From the NCBI GenBank assembly GCA_040080145.1, contig JBEBJA010000098.1, positions 1 through 55,275 on the forward strand: a DNA stretch of 55,275 bases. Direction: 5' to 3'. The notes below the pieces were generated by a model. The model did not search any database. It had not been told where the DNA came from and saw nothing but the letters and a program-made list of their open reading frames with translations. Shown piece after piece: positions 18,385-25,886 of the stretch. This DNA is from JANXVY01 sp040080145 (GTDB lineage Bacteria; Pseudomonadota; Alphaproteobacteria; Rhizobiales; Hyphomicrobiaceae). Every line of letters begins with the position of its first letter. Position 1 is the stretch's first letter. The position numbers were made by a program, and so were the translations under genes.

Positions 18385-19098
18385 CTACGGCTGCCACGAC
18401 AGAAAATTCGAGATGAGCTTGAGCCCTAGGGTCTGGCTCTTCTCGGGATGGAATTGAGTCCCGGCAATATTGCCGCGTGCAACGAGGGCGGTGATCGTGC
18501 CGCCGTAATCGGTTGTGGCGACGACCATTGCGGGATCGGTTGCGTAGAGTTGGTAGGAATGGACGAAGTATGCGTGCAAGCCGTTGTCGCCGGTGGCGAT
18601 GCCGGTCAGTAGCGGATGTGGCGTTGGTGCGTTCGGTTGTGGTGCGTTGGTTGCGTTGGTAGTGTTGGTAGTGTTGCGTTCGTTGCGTTCGTTGAGCGTG
18701 TTCCAGCCCATGTGCGGGATTTTCAGGGCGGGGTCAGACGGCGTGATCGCCCTGACCTCGCCCGGGATCCAGCCGAGCCCTGCGGTCGTTGTAAATTCGA
18801 GGCCGCGGGTTGCGAGCAACTGCATGCCGACGCAGATGCCGAGGAACGGGCGGGCGCGGGTGATGATCGCATCCTCCAGCGCTTCACGCATGCCCGGGAC
18901 CGCCATCAGGCCGGCCTTGCAATCGGCAAAGGCTCCGACGCCCGGCAGCACGATGCGGTCGGCTTTCGCGACAGCGGCGGCGCTGGATGTAACCAGAATG
19001 CGAGTTTGCGTGCCGGCTTCGCGGGCTGCGCGTTCAAACGCTTTGGCCGCCGAGTGGAGGTTGCCTGAGCCGTAATCAATAATTGCGACGGTTTGCAT
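18385..19098 (-). CDS. hisH: Imidazole glycerol phosphate synthase glutaminase subunit HisH
   Basis: The 237-residue class I amidotransferase supplies ammonia to HisF. The nucleophile lies in LGICVGMQLL (Cys 89) and the catalytic His-Glu in GTQFHPEKSQ near the end; IIDYGSGNL opens the protein as usual. It is 25-35 residues longer than typical because of a low-complexity insert at about residues 137-160 (repeats of NER, NTT and NAT, then Pro/Asn), just after the conserved GWN motif. The insert comes from a short-period DNA repeat at 18619-18690. It probably forms a surface loop. The gene is upstream of hisA but separated by two opposite-strand genes. Confidence 0.95.
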   Translation of the reverse strand: MQTVAIIDYGSGNLHSAAKAFERAAREAGTQTRILVTSSAAAVAKADRIVLPGVGAFADCKAGLMAVPGMREALEDAIITRARPFLGICVGMQLLATRGLEFTTTAGLGWIPGEVRAITPSDPALKIPHMGWNTLNERNERNTTNTTNATNAPQPNAPTPHPLLTGIATGDNGLHAYFVHSYQLYATDPAMVVATTDYGGTITALVARGNIAGTQFHPEKSQTLGLKLISNFLSWQP

Positions 19099-19182
19099 CT
19101 AGCCTCTTGTGTTCGTGGCCGGTTGGCGCTTCGCGGCGGGCTTTCGCCCATGTTGAAGTAGTCGGCTTCGCCTTCGGCCCAA

Positions 19183-19228
19183 TTGGGGGAACCCACGGCC
19201 TTCGCCGAGGGCGAGCGTGTTCCCCCAA
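19183..19228. repeat. Long hairpin of the stem-plus-ACCCC family
   Basis: Arms TTGGGGGAAC (19183-19192) and GTTCCCCCAA (19219-19228) pair perfectly around 26 bases and are followed by ACCCCCTCCC. It lies between the DUF2628 gene and hisH inside the minus-strand his transcript. Inside the loop, GGCCTTCGCC forms a smaller dyad. It belongs with the hairpins at 14401 and 16413. Confidence 0.7.
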
Positions 19229-19269
19229 ACCCCCTCCCTTCCTGGGACTTTAGGGAAGCGAGTTCGAGA

Positions 19270-19764
19270 TTACCAAGGCCGCCAGCGCGACTTCGTGGGC
19301 GGGGGGGCCGCGACGGCGGGGAGGTCTACACTGAGCGGGGCGGTTACTTGATGGGGGCGCAGGCCGGAGATCATCGGCTGGCCTGGAAGCCAGTTTTCAA
19401 AGAAGCGGCGCTCGCACTCGTTGCGCGTCCGGCCAACGACGGTGCCCACCGTCGACCAGCCTTTCGCCTCAAGAGAAGCGCGCTCTAGCTCGCTATATTC
19501 AAACCCGACGATGACGTGGAGCGCGATGACCGCGAGCGTGATCCAGGCAGGCGATGCTCCCAATGCTGCCAGCAGGGCGCAGACTGCGGCCAGCGCCACA
19601 ACATACGTCGCAAGGCCGATCCACAAGCGCGCGCCAAGCAGCATGAATGGGGCAAACAGCGCCGCTGACCAGTGAAAGCCATCAGACACGAACGTCAGAT
19701 GTTCAGCCCGGTCGACCCGGTCGGCGGCTGGGGTTTCCTGTTCGTGGACCGTAAACACTTTCAT
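19270..19764 (-). CDS. DUF2628 membrane protein
   Basis: A 164-residue protein, about 40 residues of soluble start (MKVFTVHEQE and 'AEHLTFVSDGFHWSAAL', the family mark), then three hydrophobic segments and a Pro-rich tail. DUF2628 has no established function; its position between hisB and hisH is conserved in many alphaproteobacteria and is seen here too. The ATG overlaps the stop of hisB by four bases (ATGA), so translation is coupled. Confidence 0.88.
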   Translation of the reverse strand: MKVFTVHEQETPAADRVDRAEHLTFVSDGFHWSAALFAPFMLLGARLWIGLATYVVALAAVCALLAALGASPAWITLAVIALHVIVGFEYSELERASLEAKGWSTVGTVVGRTRNECERRFFENWLPGQPMISGLRPHQVTAPLSVDLPAVAAPPPTKSRWRPW

Positions 19765-20357
19765 ACCGATAAAGTCCCCTTGGTTGAGGGAACGCGCCCG
19801 GCTTGGCGCGGGTCCACCGTTATTGCGGTACGCAGTGCGCGCGCGAGGCCCTTGAAACAGGTTTCGGCGATGTGGTGATTATTCTCTCCGTAAATATTGG
19901 CAATGTGAAGCGTGATGCCGGCGTTCTGGGCAAAGGCCTGGAACCACTCCTTGAACAGTTCCGTGTCCATTTCGCCGAGCTTGTCGCGGGTGAATTTCAC
20001 ATCCCAGATCAGGTACGGGCGGCCCGAGACGTCGATGGCGACGCGGGTCAGGGTTTCGTCCATCGGCAAATGCACGTCGGCGTAACGGGTGATCCCGGCG
20101 CGGTCGCCCAACGCCTTGGCGAGCGCTTGGCCTAGCACGATGCCGCAATCTTCGGCTGTGTGGTGGAAATCAATGTGCAGATCGCCCTTGGCCACCAACT
20201 TGATGTCGATCAGCGCGTGGCGGGCCAGCTGTTCCAGCATGTGATCGAGGAAGCCAATGCCAGTCTTGATATCGTAGGCGCCAGTGCCATCGAGGGCGAT
20301 GGTCGCGGTGATATCGGTTTCCTTGGTTTTGCGGGCAATCGAAGCGGTCCGTGTCAC
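19761..20357 (-). CDS. hisB: Imidazoleglycerol-phosphate dehydratase HisB
   Basis: The roughly 198-residue enzyme dehydrates imidazole glycerol phosphate, the step after HisHF. Metal ligands are in GFLDHMLEQLARHALID, DLHIDFHHTAEDCGIVLG and NNHHIAETCFKGLARA, all intact. It is the monofunctional form, without a phosphatase domain. No ATG lies near the expected start; the GTG at 20357 gives a family-typical N terminus (TRTASIARKTKETDI), while the longer frame upstream runs into serC leader DNA. It is the first gene of the minus-strand his set and diverges from serC. Confidence 0.93.
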   Translation of the reverse strand: MTRTASIARKTKETDITATIALDGTGAYDIKTGIGFLDHMLEQLARHALIDIKLVAKGDLHIDFHHTAEDCGIVLGQALAKALGDRAGITRYADVHLPMDETLTRVAIDVSGRPYLIWDVKFTRDKLGEMDTELFKEWFQAFAQNAGITLHIANIYGENNHHIAETCFKGLARALRTAITVDPRQAGRVPSTKGTLSV

Positions 20358-20413
20358 GTCTTTGGGTATCCATCGGTTGTTATTTCGCGGGACTTCTTTA
20401 TCAGGTTCGCTTT

Positions 20414-20474
20414 CGTGGGACCAGAGACCGCCTGCTGTGCAATCATGGGGCCACGTTCGTAAAGGAACCGCACG
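20414..20474 (+). promoter_or_regulatory. Structured leader of serC, candidate regulatory RNA
   Basis: CGTGG (20414-20418) pairs with CCACG (20451-20455), extended by CC/GG after a small internal loop. Directly next, GTTC and GAAC (20455-20468) close a hexaloop; this second hairpin holds the AAGGA ribosome binding site six bases from the serC ATG. A conserved 'serC motif' RNA upstream of serC is known in alphaproteobacteria; whether this is a member was not tested. Pairing was judged by eye only. Confidence 0.35.
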
Positions 20475-21647
20475 ATGACCATCTCCAAGCCGAATGTACG
20501 GCCCGCCAGTCCCAATTTCTCGTGCGGCCCGTGCGCAAAGCGGCCTGGCTGGAACGTGGATGTGCTCACTTCGGCGTTGCTGGGGCGGTCGCACCGGTCA
20601 GCGGAGGGCAAGGCGCGGCTGAAGCTCGCCATCGACAAGACGAAATCCCTGCTGGGCGTTCCTGCTGGTTTCGAGGTCGGCATCGTGCCCGGCTCGGATA
20701 CGGGCGCCTTCGAACTTGCCATGTGGAACCTGCTTGGTCCGCGTGGCGTCGATGCGCTGGCCTGGGAGAGCTTCGGGCAGATCTGGCTCACCGATCTCGT
20801 CAAGGAATTGAAGATTTCCGACGCGCGGACGTTTTCGGCGGAGTTCGGCACGCTGCCGGACTTGTCGAAGGTCGATTTTTCGCGCGATGTGCTGTTTACC
20901 GCGAACGGCACGACAGCAGGCGTCCGGCCCGTCAACTATGACTGGATTCCAGCGGATCGCGCAGGGTTGACGCTGGTCGACGCCACGTCGGCGATCTTTG
21001 CGCAGCCCATAGACTGGTCAAAGGCCGATGTCGTCACCTACTCCTGGCAGAAGGTGCTGGGCGGGGAAGCGGCGCATGGGATGCTCATCCTGAGCCCCCG
21101 CGCCATCGAGCGGCTGGAGACCTACAAGCCTGCATGGCCGCTGCCGAAGCTGTTTCGCATCACCAAGGGCGGGAAACTCGATCGTGCGATTTTCCAGGGC
21201 GAGACGATCAACACGCCGTCGCTGATGTGTCTTGAGGACTACATCGACGCGCTCGTTTGGGCTGAAAGCATCGGCGGAGTATCCGCGATGTATGCTCGCG
21301 CGGACGCCAATTCCAAGGTGCTTTATGACTGGATGGACCGGACCGGGTGGGTGTCGTGTCTGGCAGTGGACCCAGCGACGCGGTCCAACACCTCGGTCTG
21401 CATGGTCTTTGCCGATCCGGTCGTCGTCAAGCTACCGGCTGACAAGCAGCAAGCCGTTGCGAAGGACATGATGGCGCTGCTCGATGCCGAGGGCGTGGCG
21501 CGCGACATCGGTGCGTATCGCGATGCGCCTCCGGGCTTGCGAGTCTGGACTGGCGCAACGGTCGAGGCCTGCGACCTCACTGCACTGACACCGTGGCTCG
21601 ATTGGGCGTTTGAGGTGGCTAAGCAGAAGGCCACTGGAGCAGCTTGA
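20475..21647 (+). CDS. serC: Phosphoserine transaminase
   Basis: The 390-residue PLP enzyme converts 3-phosphohydroxypyruvate and glutamate to phosphoserine in serine synthesis, and may also serve pyridoxal synthesis. It begins with the family pattern PNVRPASPNFSCGPCAKRPGW and has TYSWQKVLGGEAAHGM, which contains the cofactor lysine. The sequence type (GRSHRS, CGPCAKRPGW) is the alphaproteobacterial and archaeal subgroup, not the E. coli one. AAGGA precedes the ATG. serA is not in the window. Confidence 0.95.
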   Translation: MTISKPNVRPASPNFSCGPCAKRPGWNVDVLTSALLGRSHRSAEGKARLKLAIDKTKSLLGVPAGFEVGIVPGSDTGAFELAMWNLLGPRGVDALAWESFGQIWLTDLVKELKISDARTFSAEFGTLPDLSKVDFSRDVLFTANGTTAGVRPVNYDWIPADRAGLTLVDATSAIFAQPIDWSKADVVTYSWQKVLGGEAAHGMLILSPRAIERLETYKPAWPLPKLFRITKGGKLDRAIFQGETINTPSLMCLEDYIDALVWAESIGGVSAMYARADANSKVLYDWMDRTGWVSCLAVDPATRSNTSVCMVFADPVVVKLPADKQQAVAKDMMALLDAEGVARDIGAYRDAPPGLRVWTGATVEACDLTALTPWLDWAFEVAKQKATGAA

Positions 21648-21738
21648 GCCCACGCGAACGACGTTGCGCTTGCACAAGCACAACGCGATGGTTATTCCTG
21701 GCGCGACATATCGCAACGTGTAACCCAGGGGCTCTTGC

Positions 21739-22617
21739 ATGCAACGACGTCAATTCGCGGCGCTGATGGCGACCGCATTCATCGGTCTGGTGCCGTTCGT
21801 GGCTGCGTTTGCCCAGGACGCCAAGCCCGCCGCTCCGGTTGCTCCTGCGGCCCCTGCTGCGAGCGAAACCAAATTCATCATCGTGCAGTCGACGACGTCG
21901 ACCCAGGATTCGGGGCTGTTCAAATTTCTACTGCCGAAGTTCACCGAAAAGACCGGCGTCGACGTTCGGGTTGTCGCCGTGGGTACGGGGCAGGCGCTCA
22001 AGAACGGTGAGCGCGGCGATGGCGATGTGATGCTCGTGCATGCGAAAGCTGCCGAGGAAGCGTTCGTTGCCGCCGGGTTTGGCGTGAAGCGCTTCGACGT
22101 TATGTACAACGATTTCGTCTTGGTCGGACCGGCGGAAGATCCGGCCAAGATCGCGGGCACCAAGGACGTGACGGCGGCACTGACCGCGATCTCGTCCGCT
22201 AAAGTGCCTTTCGCCTCGCGCGGCGACGACAGCGGGACGCACAAGGCCGAACGCGCGCTCTGGAAGGCGGCGGGCGTGGATGTAAAGGCTGCTTCGGGTA
22301 CCTGGTATCGCGAAACCGGCTCGGGTATGGGGCCGACGCTCAATACGGCCGTCGGCATGGGCGCGTATGCTGTGACGGATCGCGCGACTTGGATCAGCTT
22401 CAAGAACAAGGGCAATTTCAAGATCGTGGTCGAGGGTGACGGGCCGTTGCTCAACCAGTATGGCGTCATCCTCGTCAACCCGGCCAAGCATCCGCACGTG
22501 AAAGTCTCGCACGGGCAAGCATTCGTCGATTGGATACTCAGCGCTGAAGGCCAGGCCGCCATTGCCAGCTTTAAGATCGACGGCCAGCAATTATTCTTCC
22601 CCAACGCAAAGGGCTAA
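21739..22617 (+). CDS. Tungstate-type periplasmic substrate-binding protein (TupA-like)
   Basis: A 292-residue exported protein with a signal peptide (residues 1-28, ending in AFA-QD) and an Ala/Pro linker. The mature domain matches TupA-type oxyanion binders: VQSTTSTQDSGLFKFLLP, YNDFVLVGPAEDP, FASRGDDSGTHKAE and TDRATWISFK. The Thr-Ser-Thr and Ser-Arg-x-x-Asp-Ser-Gly-Thr loops line the tungstate site in studied homologues. Normally tupB permease and tupC ATPase genes follow; here none does, so the importer must be encoded elsewhere or this binder has another job. A ribosome binding site CAGGGG precedes the ATG. Confidence 0.88.
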   Translation: MQRRQFAALMATAFIGLVPFVAAFAQDAKPAAPVAPAAPAASETKFIIVQSTTSTQDSGLFKFLLPKFTEKTGVDVRVVAVGTGQALKNGERGDGDVMLVHAKAAEEAFVAAGFGVKRFDVMYNDFVLVGPAEDPAKIAGTKDVTAALTAISSAKVPFASRGDDSGTHKAERALWKAAGVDVKAASGTWYRETGSGMGPTLNTAVGMGAYAVTDRATWISFKNKGNFKIVVEGDGPLLNQYGVILVNPAKHPHVKVSHGQAFVDWILSAEGQAAIASFKIDGQQLFFPNAKG

Positions 22618-22848
22618 TATCAGGTCGCATAGGCCGACCGCGTCGCTTCTGCAAATAAGCGCCAGTCGGCGGGGGGCAACCCCACGCGCCTATACCAATT
22701 GCGAGGGCTGGTTGATCCGCTCAGGGACAACTTGCCTTCCCACAACAGGCATGCAGTATTTGTCAGTGTTGCGGGGAAATGACTTCCCTCTTTTGTGGTT
22801 GCGATTTAAGCGAGAGGCCATACCCAATATTGTTTTGAGACCTCTTTC

Positions 22849-23433
22849 ATGTCCGACCAAGCATATTCGCGCCGCTCCAATCCGTCGTTTTTCGTGCGCC
22901 TGCTCCGACCCGTGGGGAGGCTGTGGCTGCGCGCTGTCAATATGCGAATTGTGGGCGAATTGCCGGATTTACCAAAGTTCGTGCTGATCGGTGCCCCGCA
23001 TACGTCGAATTGGGACTTGCCGAACGCGCTGGCGGCCGGGCTTCACTACGGGGTCGCGATCAACTGGATGGGCAAGGACAGCATCTTCAACTGGCCGTTT
23101 GGTGGCTTAATGCGGTGGATGGGCGGCATTCCGGTTGATCGCAGCAAGCGTAACAATGCCGTTACCCAGATGATCGGGGTTTTCGAAGCCGCTGGCGAAA
23201 TGATCGTCGTCGTTCCACCGGAAGGGACCCGCAGCGAGGTGGAACGATGGAAGTCGGGCTTTTATCATATCGCGGTTGGAGCCAAGGTGCCAATCGTGAT
23301 GGCGTTTATGGACTACAACCGGCGCGAAGTCGGTATCAAAGGCGTGTTCTACCCGACTGGCAATTACGAGGTGGACCTGCCTCAAATCCAGGCGTTCTAT
23401 GCGCCGATTTCGCGATACAAGTCCGCCGCATGA
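22849..23433 (+). CDS. PlsC-type lysophospholipid acyltransferase family protein
   Basis: The 194-residue protein has the acyltransferase motif order: APHTSNWDLP (the usual NHxxxxD appears as HTSNWD), WMGGIPVDRSKRNN, VVPPEGTRSEVERWKSGFYHIA, and VPIVMAFMDY. Such enzymes acylate lysophosphatidate or related lipids at the inner membrane. The small size fits the short, glycerol-phosphate or 'acyltransferase 1' type. The exact substrate is open. The 230-bp gap upstream holds no other gene. Confidence 0.85.
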   Translation: MSDQAYSRRSNPSFFVRLLRPVGRLWLRAVNMRIVGELPDLPKFVLIGAPHTSNWDLPNALAAGLHYGVAINWMGKDSIFNWPFGGLMRWMGGIPVDRSKRNNAVTQMIGVFEAAGEMIVVVPPEGTRSEVERWKSGFYHIAVGAKVPIVMAFMDYNRREVGIKGVFYPTGNYEVDLPQIQAFYAPISRYKSAA

Positions 23434-23469
23434 AACAAGCGCTTAGGTCCTGAGCAATTGTGTTAGAAC

Positions 23470-24012
23470 TTAATGTCCGCCAGGTCCGGCAGGTCGGCTC
23501 GCTTCGAACAGGAACCACGTCCGGCGCTCGGTTTCATCAATATAAACTTCGAGCAGGCTGGCGGTGGCGACGTCGTCGTTTTCGTCGCATAGCGCATGTG
23601 CTTTGCGCATGCTCTCAGCCATTGCCTTGTTGTCGGCGATCAATTCGTTGAGCATGTCCACGGGAGCAACGAAGTCTTCGGTGTTGTCTTCAATCGTCGT
23701 CAGACGTGCGGCATGGCCTAAACCCAGGACCGTGCGCTGACCGAGCTTGCGCACACGTTCGGCAAGCGGATCAATGGTCGCGATGATCTGGTCGGCCTGC
23801 TCGTCGAGCATCACATGGTAGTCGCGAAAGTGAGGGCCGCTCATGTGCCAATGGAAGTTCTTCGTTTTGAGATAGAGAGCAATTGCGCCGGCGACGAGGG
23901 TGTTCAACGCCGCGGCGACCGCTGTTGTCTGCTTGTCGGTGAGATCTGTTGGTGTCGCCAGCTTGGTCACTTTGCGCAACGTCGCGACGGCGGCTGTTTT
24001 TGTCCCTGGCAT
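23470..24012 (-). CDS. dps: Dps/ferritin-like DNA-protection protein
   Basis: The 180-residue protein belongs to the Dps family, which forms dodecamers that oxidise and store iron with hydrogen peroxide and shield DNA. The inter-subunit ferroxidase site is in TKNFHWHMSGPHFRDYHVMLDEQADQI, and the matching IDPLAERVRKLG and DNKAMAESMRKAHALCDENDD helices follow. The N terminus has Lys and Arg residues that may contact DNA. The ATG at 24012 was chosen over a longer frame because family members start shortly before 'LTDKQ'. A sigma-EcfG-type promoter 200 bases upstream (24216-24240) probably drives it together with a 26-residue membrane peptide. Confidence 0.92.
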   Translation of the reverse strand: MPGTKTAAVATLRKVTKLATPTDLTDKQTTAVAAALNTLVAGAIALYLKTKNFHWHMSGPHFRDYHVMLDEQADQIIATIDPLAERVRKLGQRTVLGLGHAARLTTIEDNTEDFVAPVDMLNELIADNKAMAESMRKAHALCDENDDVATASLLEVYIDETERRTWFLFEASRPAGPGGH

Positions 24013-24100
24013 TACGCAAATCCCTGATATTCCACGATTTCGGACCGACGATGCAGCGTCACGCTTTATGGGCGTGGCTGCTGGGGGCATTGGACTGGGC

Positions 24101-24181
24101 TCAGTTCAAAACCCCAAGGAAGTGCAGCGCAATAATCGCGATGATGGGAACGCCGGCCAACCACAAAATGATGTCACGCAT
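24101..24181 (-). CDS. 26-residue single-span membrane peptide
   Basis: A tiny frame (MRDIILWLAGVPIIAIIALH then FLGVLN) preceded by an ideal ribosome binding site, AGGAG, six bases before the ATG. Residues 4-24 form one membrane helix. It is the first reading frame behind a perfect GGAAC-N16-CGTT promoter and precedes dps. Similar very small stress-associated membrane peptides occur widely; a function is not known. It was found by reading the intergenic DNA. Confidence 0.7.
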   Translation of the reverse strand: MRDIILWLAGVPIIAIIALHFLGVLN

Positions 24182-24215
24182 ACTGTTCTCCTGTTTGCAA
24201 ACCTCTCCAGTCATA

Positions 24216-24240
24216 AACGCTTGATTTTGCAATCAGTTCC
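24216..24240 (-). promoter_or_regulatory. Sigma-EcfG-type promoter for the small peptide gene and dps
   Basis: On the minus strand GGAAC (24236-24240), 16 bases, CGTT (24216-24219). It is an exact match to the EcfG consensus and lies 35 bases upstream of the peptide start. Confidence 0.8.
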
Positions 24241-24283
24241 AGCAGCAGCTGTTTTCAGCGGACAATCAATCAGCGCGCTTTAG

Positions 24284-24316
24284 ATAAAAAATCCCACGGA
24301 GCGGAACCCCGTGGGA
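24284..24316 (-). terminator. Rho-independent terminator of phyR
   Basis: On the minus strand an 8-bp stem TCCCACGG/CCGTGGGA around nine bases is followed by TTTTTTATC. It lies 26 bases after the phyR stop and insulates it from the dps unit. Confidence 0.8.
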
Positions 24317-24341
24317 CTGGCGTGACGCAAATTGATCGTCT

Positions 24342-25142
24342 TCATGCAGCCGAGCGGGTGGCCTTATTTTCAAAGAACAGCGCTTGGCTGATAATCGCCT
24401 TCACGGTTTCGGACTGGAATGGCTTGTTGATCAGGAAGGTCGGCTCTGGGCGCTTGCCAGTCAAAAGGCGCTCTGGATACGCGGTAATGAAGATGACCGG
24501 CACCTCAAATGATTTCAAAATGTCGTTGACGGCATCGAGACCCGAACTGCCGTCTGCCAGCTGCACGTCCGCCAATACCAGTCCTGGCCGATATTTGTTG
24601 AATGCGGCAATTGCGGTCTTTTGAGTGCTTGCAGTGGCGCAGACACGGTGGCCAATCGACGTGACAAGATCTGCGAGATCGAGCGCGATCAAGGGTTCAT
24701 CTTCGATAATCAGCACTGATGTTGCGACCTGCTCGGCAATTTCACGGCCTGCCTGATCAATCAGCACGCGCACACCTTCGGCGTTGGTATCCAGGACTTG
24801 TGCTGCCCGTTCGATCGACAAGCCCTCGACCGATATCAACAGGAATGCTTGCCGGGGGCGGTTGCTGATTGCTTCCAAGCGGCGCTCGGGGGCGTTGCCG
24901 AGTGACAGATCGCGGCCCGATCCGGACACATTGTTCAAGGTGACGGAGTTCCAGACCTTCAGGAACGTATGGAAAACCGCAGTTTTGGTATCCATTGATT
25001 TGGGGAACATCGTGCTGTCGGCGACGAGTGCTTCAAGCATCGCAACAACGTAGGCATCGCCACTTTCCTGACTACCTGACAGCGCACGTGCGAAGCGGCG
25101 CAAGTAGGGCAACTCTGGAACGATCGTTTGAGAAAGCGTCAT
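24342..25142 (-). CDS. phyR: General stress response regulator PhyR, copy 1
   Basis: PhyR is the anti-anti-sigma factor of the alphaproteobacterial stress response: when phosphorylated it binds NepR and frees EcfG. Residues 1-130 form the sigma-like domain (IVPELPYLRRFARALSGSQ and RQAFLLISVEGLSIERAAQV). Residues 145-266 form the receiver (SVLIIEDEPLIALDLADLV, acceptor aspartate in LVLADVQLADGSSG, NKPFQ with the conserved lysine). The 266-residue length is standard. GGGAG precedes the ATG. A second copy is at 39154. No perfect EcfG promoter lies upstream; GGAAC-N16-CATT at 25401-25425 is a weak candidate. Confidence 0.95.
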   Translation of the reverse strand: MTLSQTIVPELPYLRRFARALSGSQESGDAYVVAMLEALVADSTMFPKSMDTKTAVFHTFLKVWNSVTLNNVSGSGRDLSLGNAPERRLEAISNRPRQAFLLISVEGLSIERAAQVLDTNAEGVRVLIDQAGREIAEQVATSVLIIEDEPLIALDLADLVTSIGHRVCATASTQKTAIAAFNKYRPGLVLADVQLADGSSGLDAVNDILKSFEVPVIFITAYPERLLTGKRPEPTFLINKPFQSETVKAIISQALFFENKATRSAA

Positions 25143-25186
25143 GATGACTCCCGTTTTTCTTGCGTACTTGCAGGCGCTGCACGTCC

Positions 25187-25224
25187 ACCTTCAGAGGACC
25201 CGTGCACCTTCAGAGGACCCGTGC
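25187..25224. repeat. 19-bp direct tandem duplication upstream of phyR
   Basis: ACCTTCAGAGGACCCGTGC is present twice head to tail, 45 bases upstream of the phyR start, within its probable leader. Each unit contains AGAGGA, which resembles a ribosome binding site. Recent duplication is likely because the copies are identical. Confidence 0.85.
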
Positions 25225-25437
25225 GCACTTATACAAGATGTCGACCCGCCCGCCACTCATACCCTGTTGTAAAATGAAAGACCGAAAGGAGGTCATTCAT
25301 TTCGATCCTGTCTTACCGGGCGGCGGTTCGTCGCCGCTCGGTGAGCAGATTGCGAAAGAGTCGATGCTTGCGCCCGCCGGTAGCAGCCCAACAGAGTAAG
25401 AATGGTTCAGCTGGCGGAAGGTTCCATTGCGCCATGA

Positions 25438-25605
25438 CTATATTGCGGGGAGACCCGCGTGTGCAGAAATAGTCTGCACCATCGTACTTCCACCCAGAGC
25501 CGCAACGCGAAGGTTCTTGGGTGGAAGGACGAAGATGCAATACGCAAGAAACGCAAGGGCGGCGATAAACGCTGCTCCAAATACGGTTTCGGCTTTCATA
25601 CTCAT
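25438..25605 (-). CDS. Small single-span membrane protein, 55 residues
   Basis: Residues 3-24 (KAETVFGAAFIAALAFLAYC) form a membrane helix, followed by a short polar tail with no known motif. GAGAGG lies ten bases before the ATG at 25605. A GGAAC-N16-TGTT element (25743-25767) about 140 bases upstream on the same strand supports expression as a stress gene. A GTG start at 25710 would add 35 residues. The family is unknown and the call rests on context. Confidence 0.45.
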   Translation of the reverse strand: MSMKAETVFGAAFIAALAFLAYCIFVLPPKNLRVAALGGSTMVQTISAHAGLPAI

Positions 25606-25742
25606 GCCGATTTTACCTCTCAACCGCCAATTGACCCTAAATGTTGCTACAGGCGAATGTTGCTTGCCAGGCCGCGGCACGTCGATTTGAAAGTGTTGCT
25701 CGCCGTACACGGCCTCTCAGTTAAAGGCTGCAACGTCTGGTA

Positions 25743-25767
25743 AACACACGGAAACATCCAAAGTTCC
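25743..25767 (-). promoter_or_regulatory. Sigma-EcfG-type promoter (TGTT variant)
   Basis: On the minus strand GGAAC (25763-25767), 16 bases, TGTTT. It faces the small membrane protein at 25605 and is 29 bases from a divergent perfect copy. Confidence 0.5.
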
Positions 25768-25796
25768 GAGACGGTTTAGAAATCGACCATGCTTGG

Positions 25797-25821
25797 GGAA
25801 CGGGAGGGGCCAGCAGGCGTT
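25797..25821 (+). promoter_or_regulatory. Sigma-EcfG-type promoter for the transglutaminase gene
   Basis: GGAAC (25797-25801), 16 bases, CGTT (25818-25821): exact consensus, 65 bases upstream of the ATG at 25887. Confidence 0.8.
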
Positions 25822-25886
25822 GTGATTGCAATCAAACAAGCCGGTGATCGCTGGCGCACTCTCATTCTTCCAGCTCGAGGCAAAAT

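Noticed and set aside
22618..22848. Possible short gene between the tungstate binder and the acyltransferase
   Set aside because: Open frames here only extend neighbours in the wrong frame; no start signal or motif.
25274..25399. A 41-codon plus-strand frame upstream of phyR
   Set aside because: No ribosome binding site, no membrane helix, no promoter motif; it reads as random sequence.
25401..25425. GGAAC-N16-CATT upstream of phyR as an EcfG promoter
   Set aside because: The -10 box lacks the conserved G of NGTT and lies about 260 bases from the start; kept only as a weak candidate. The same holds for 28151-28175 before the DUF1328 gene.
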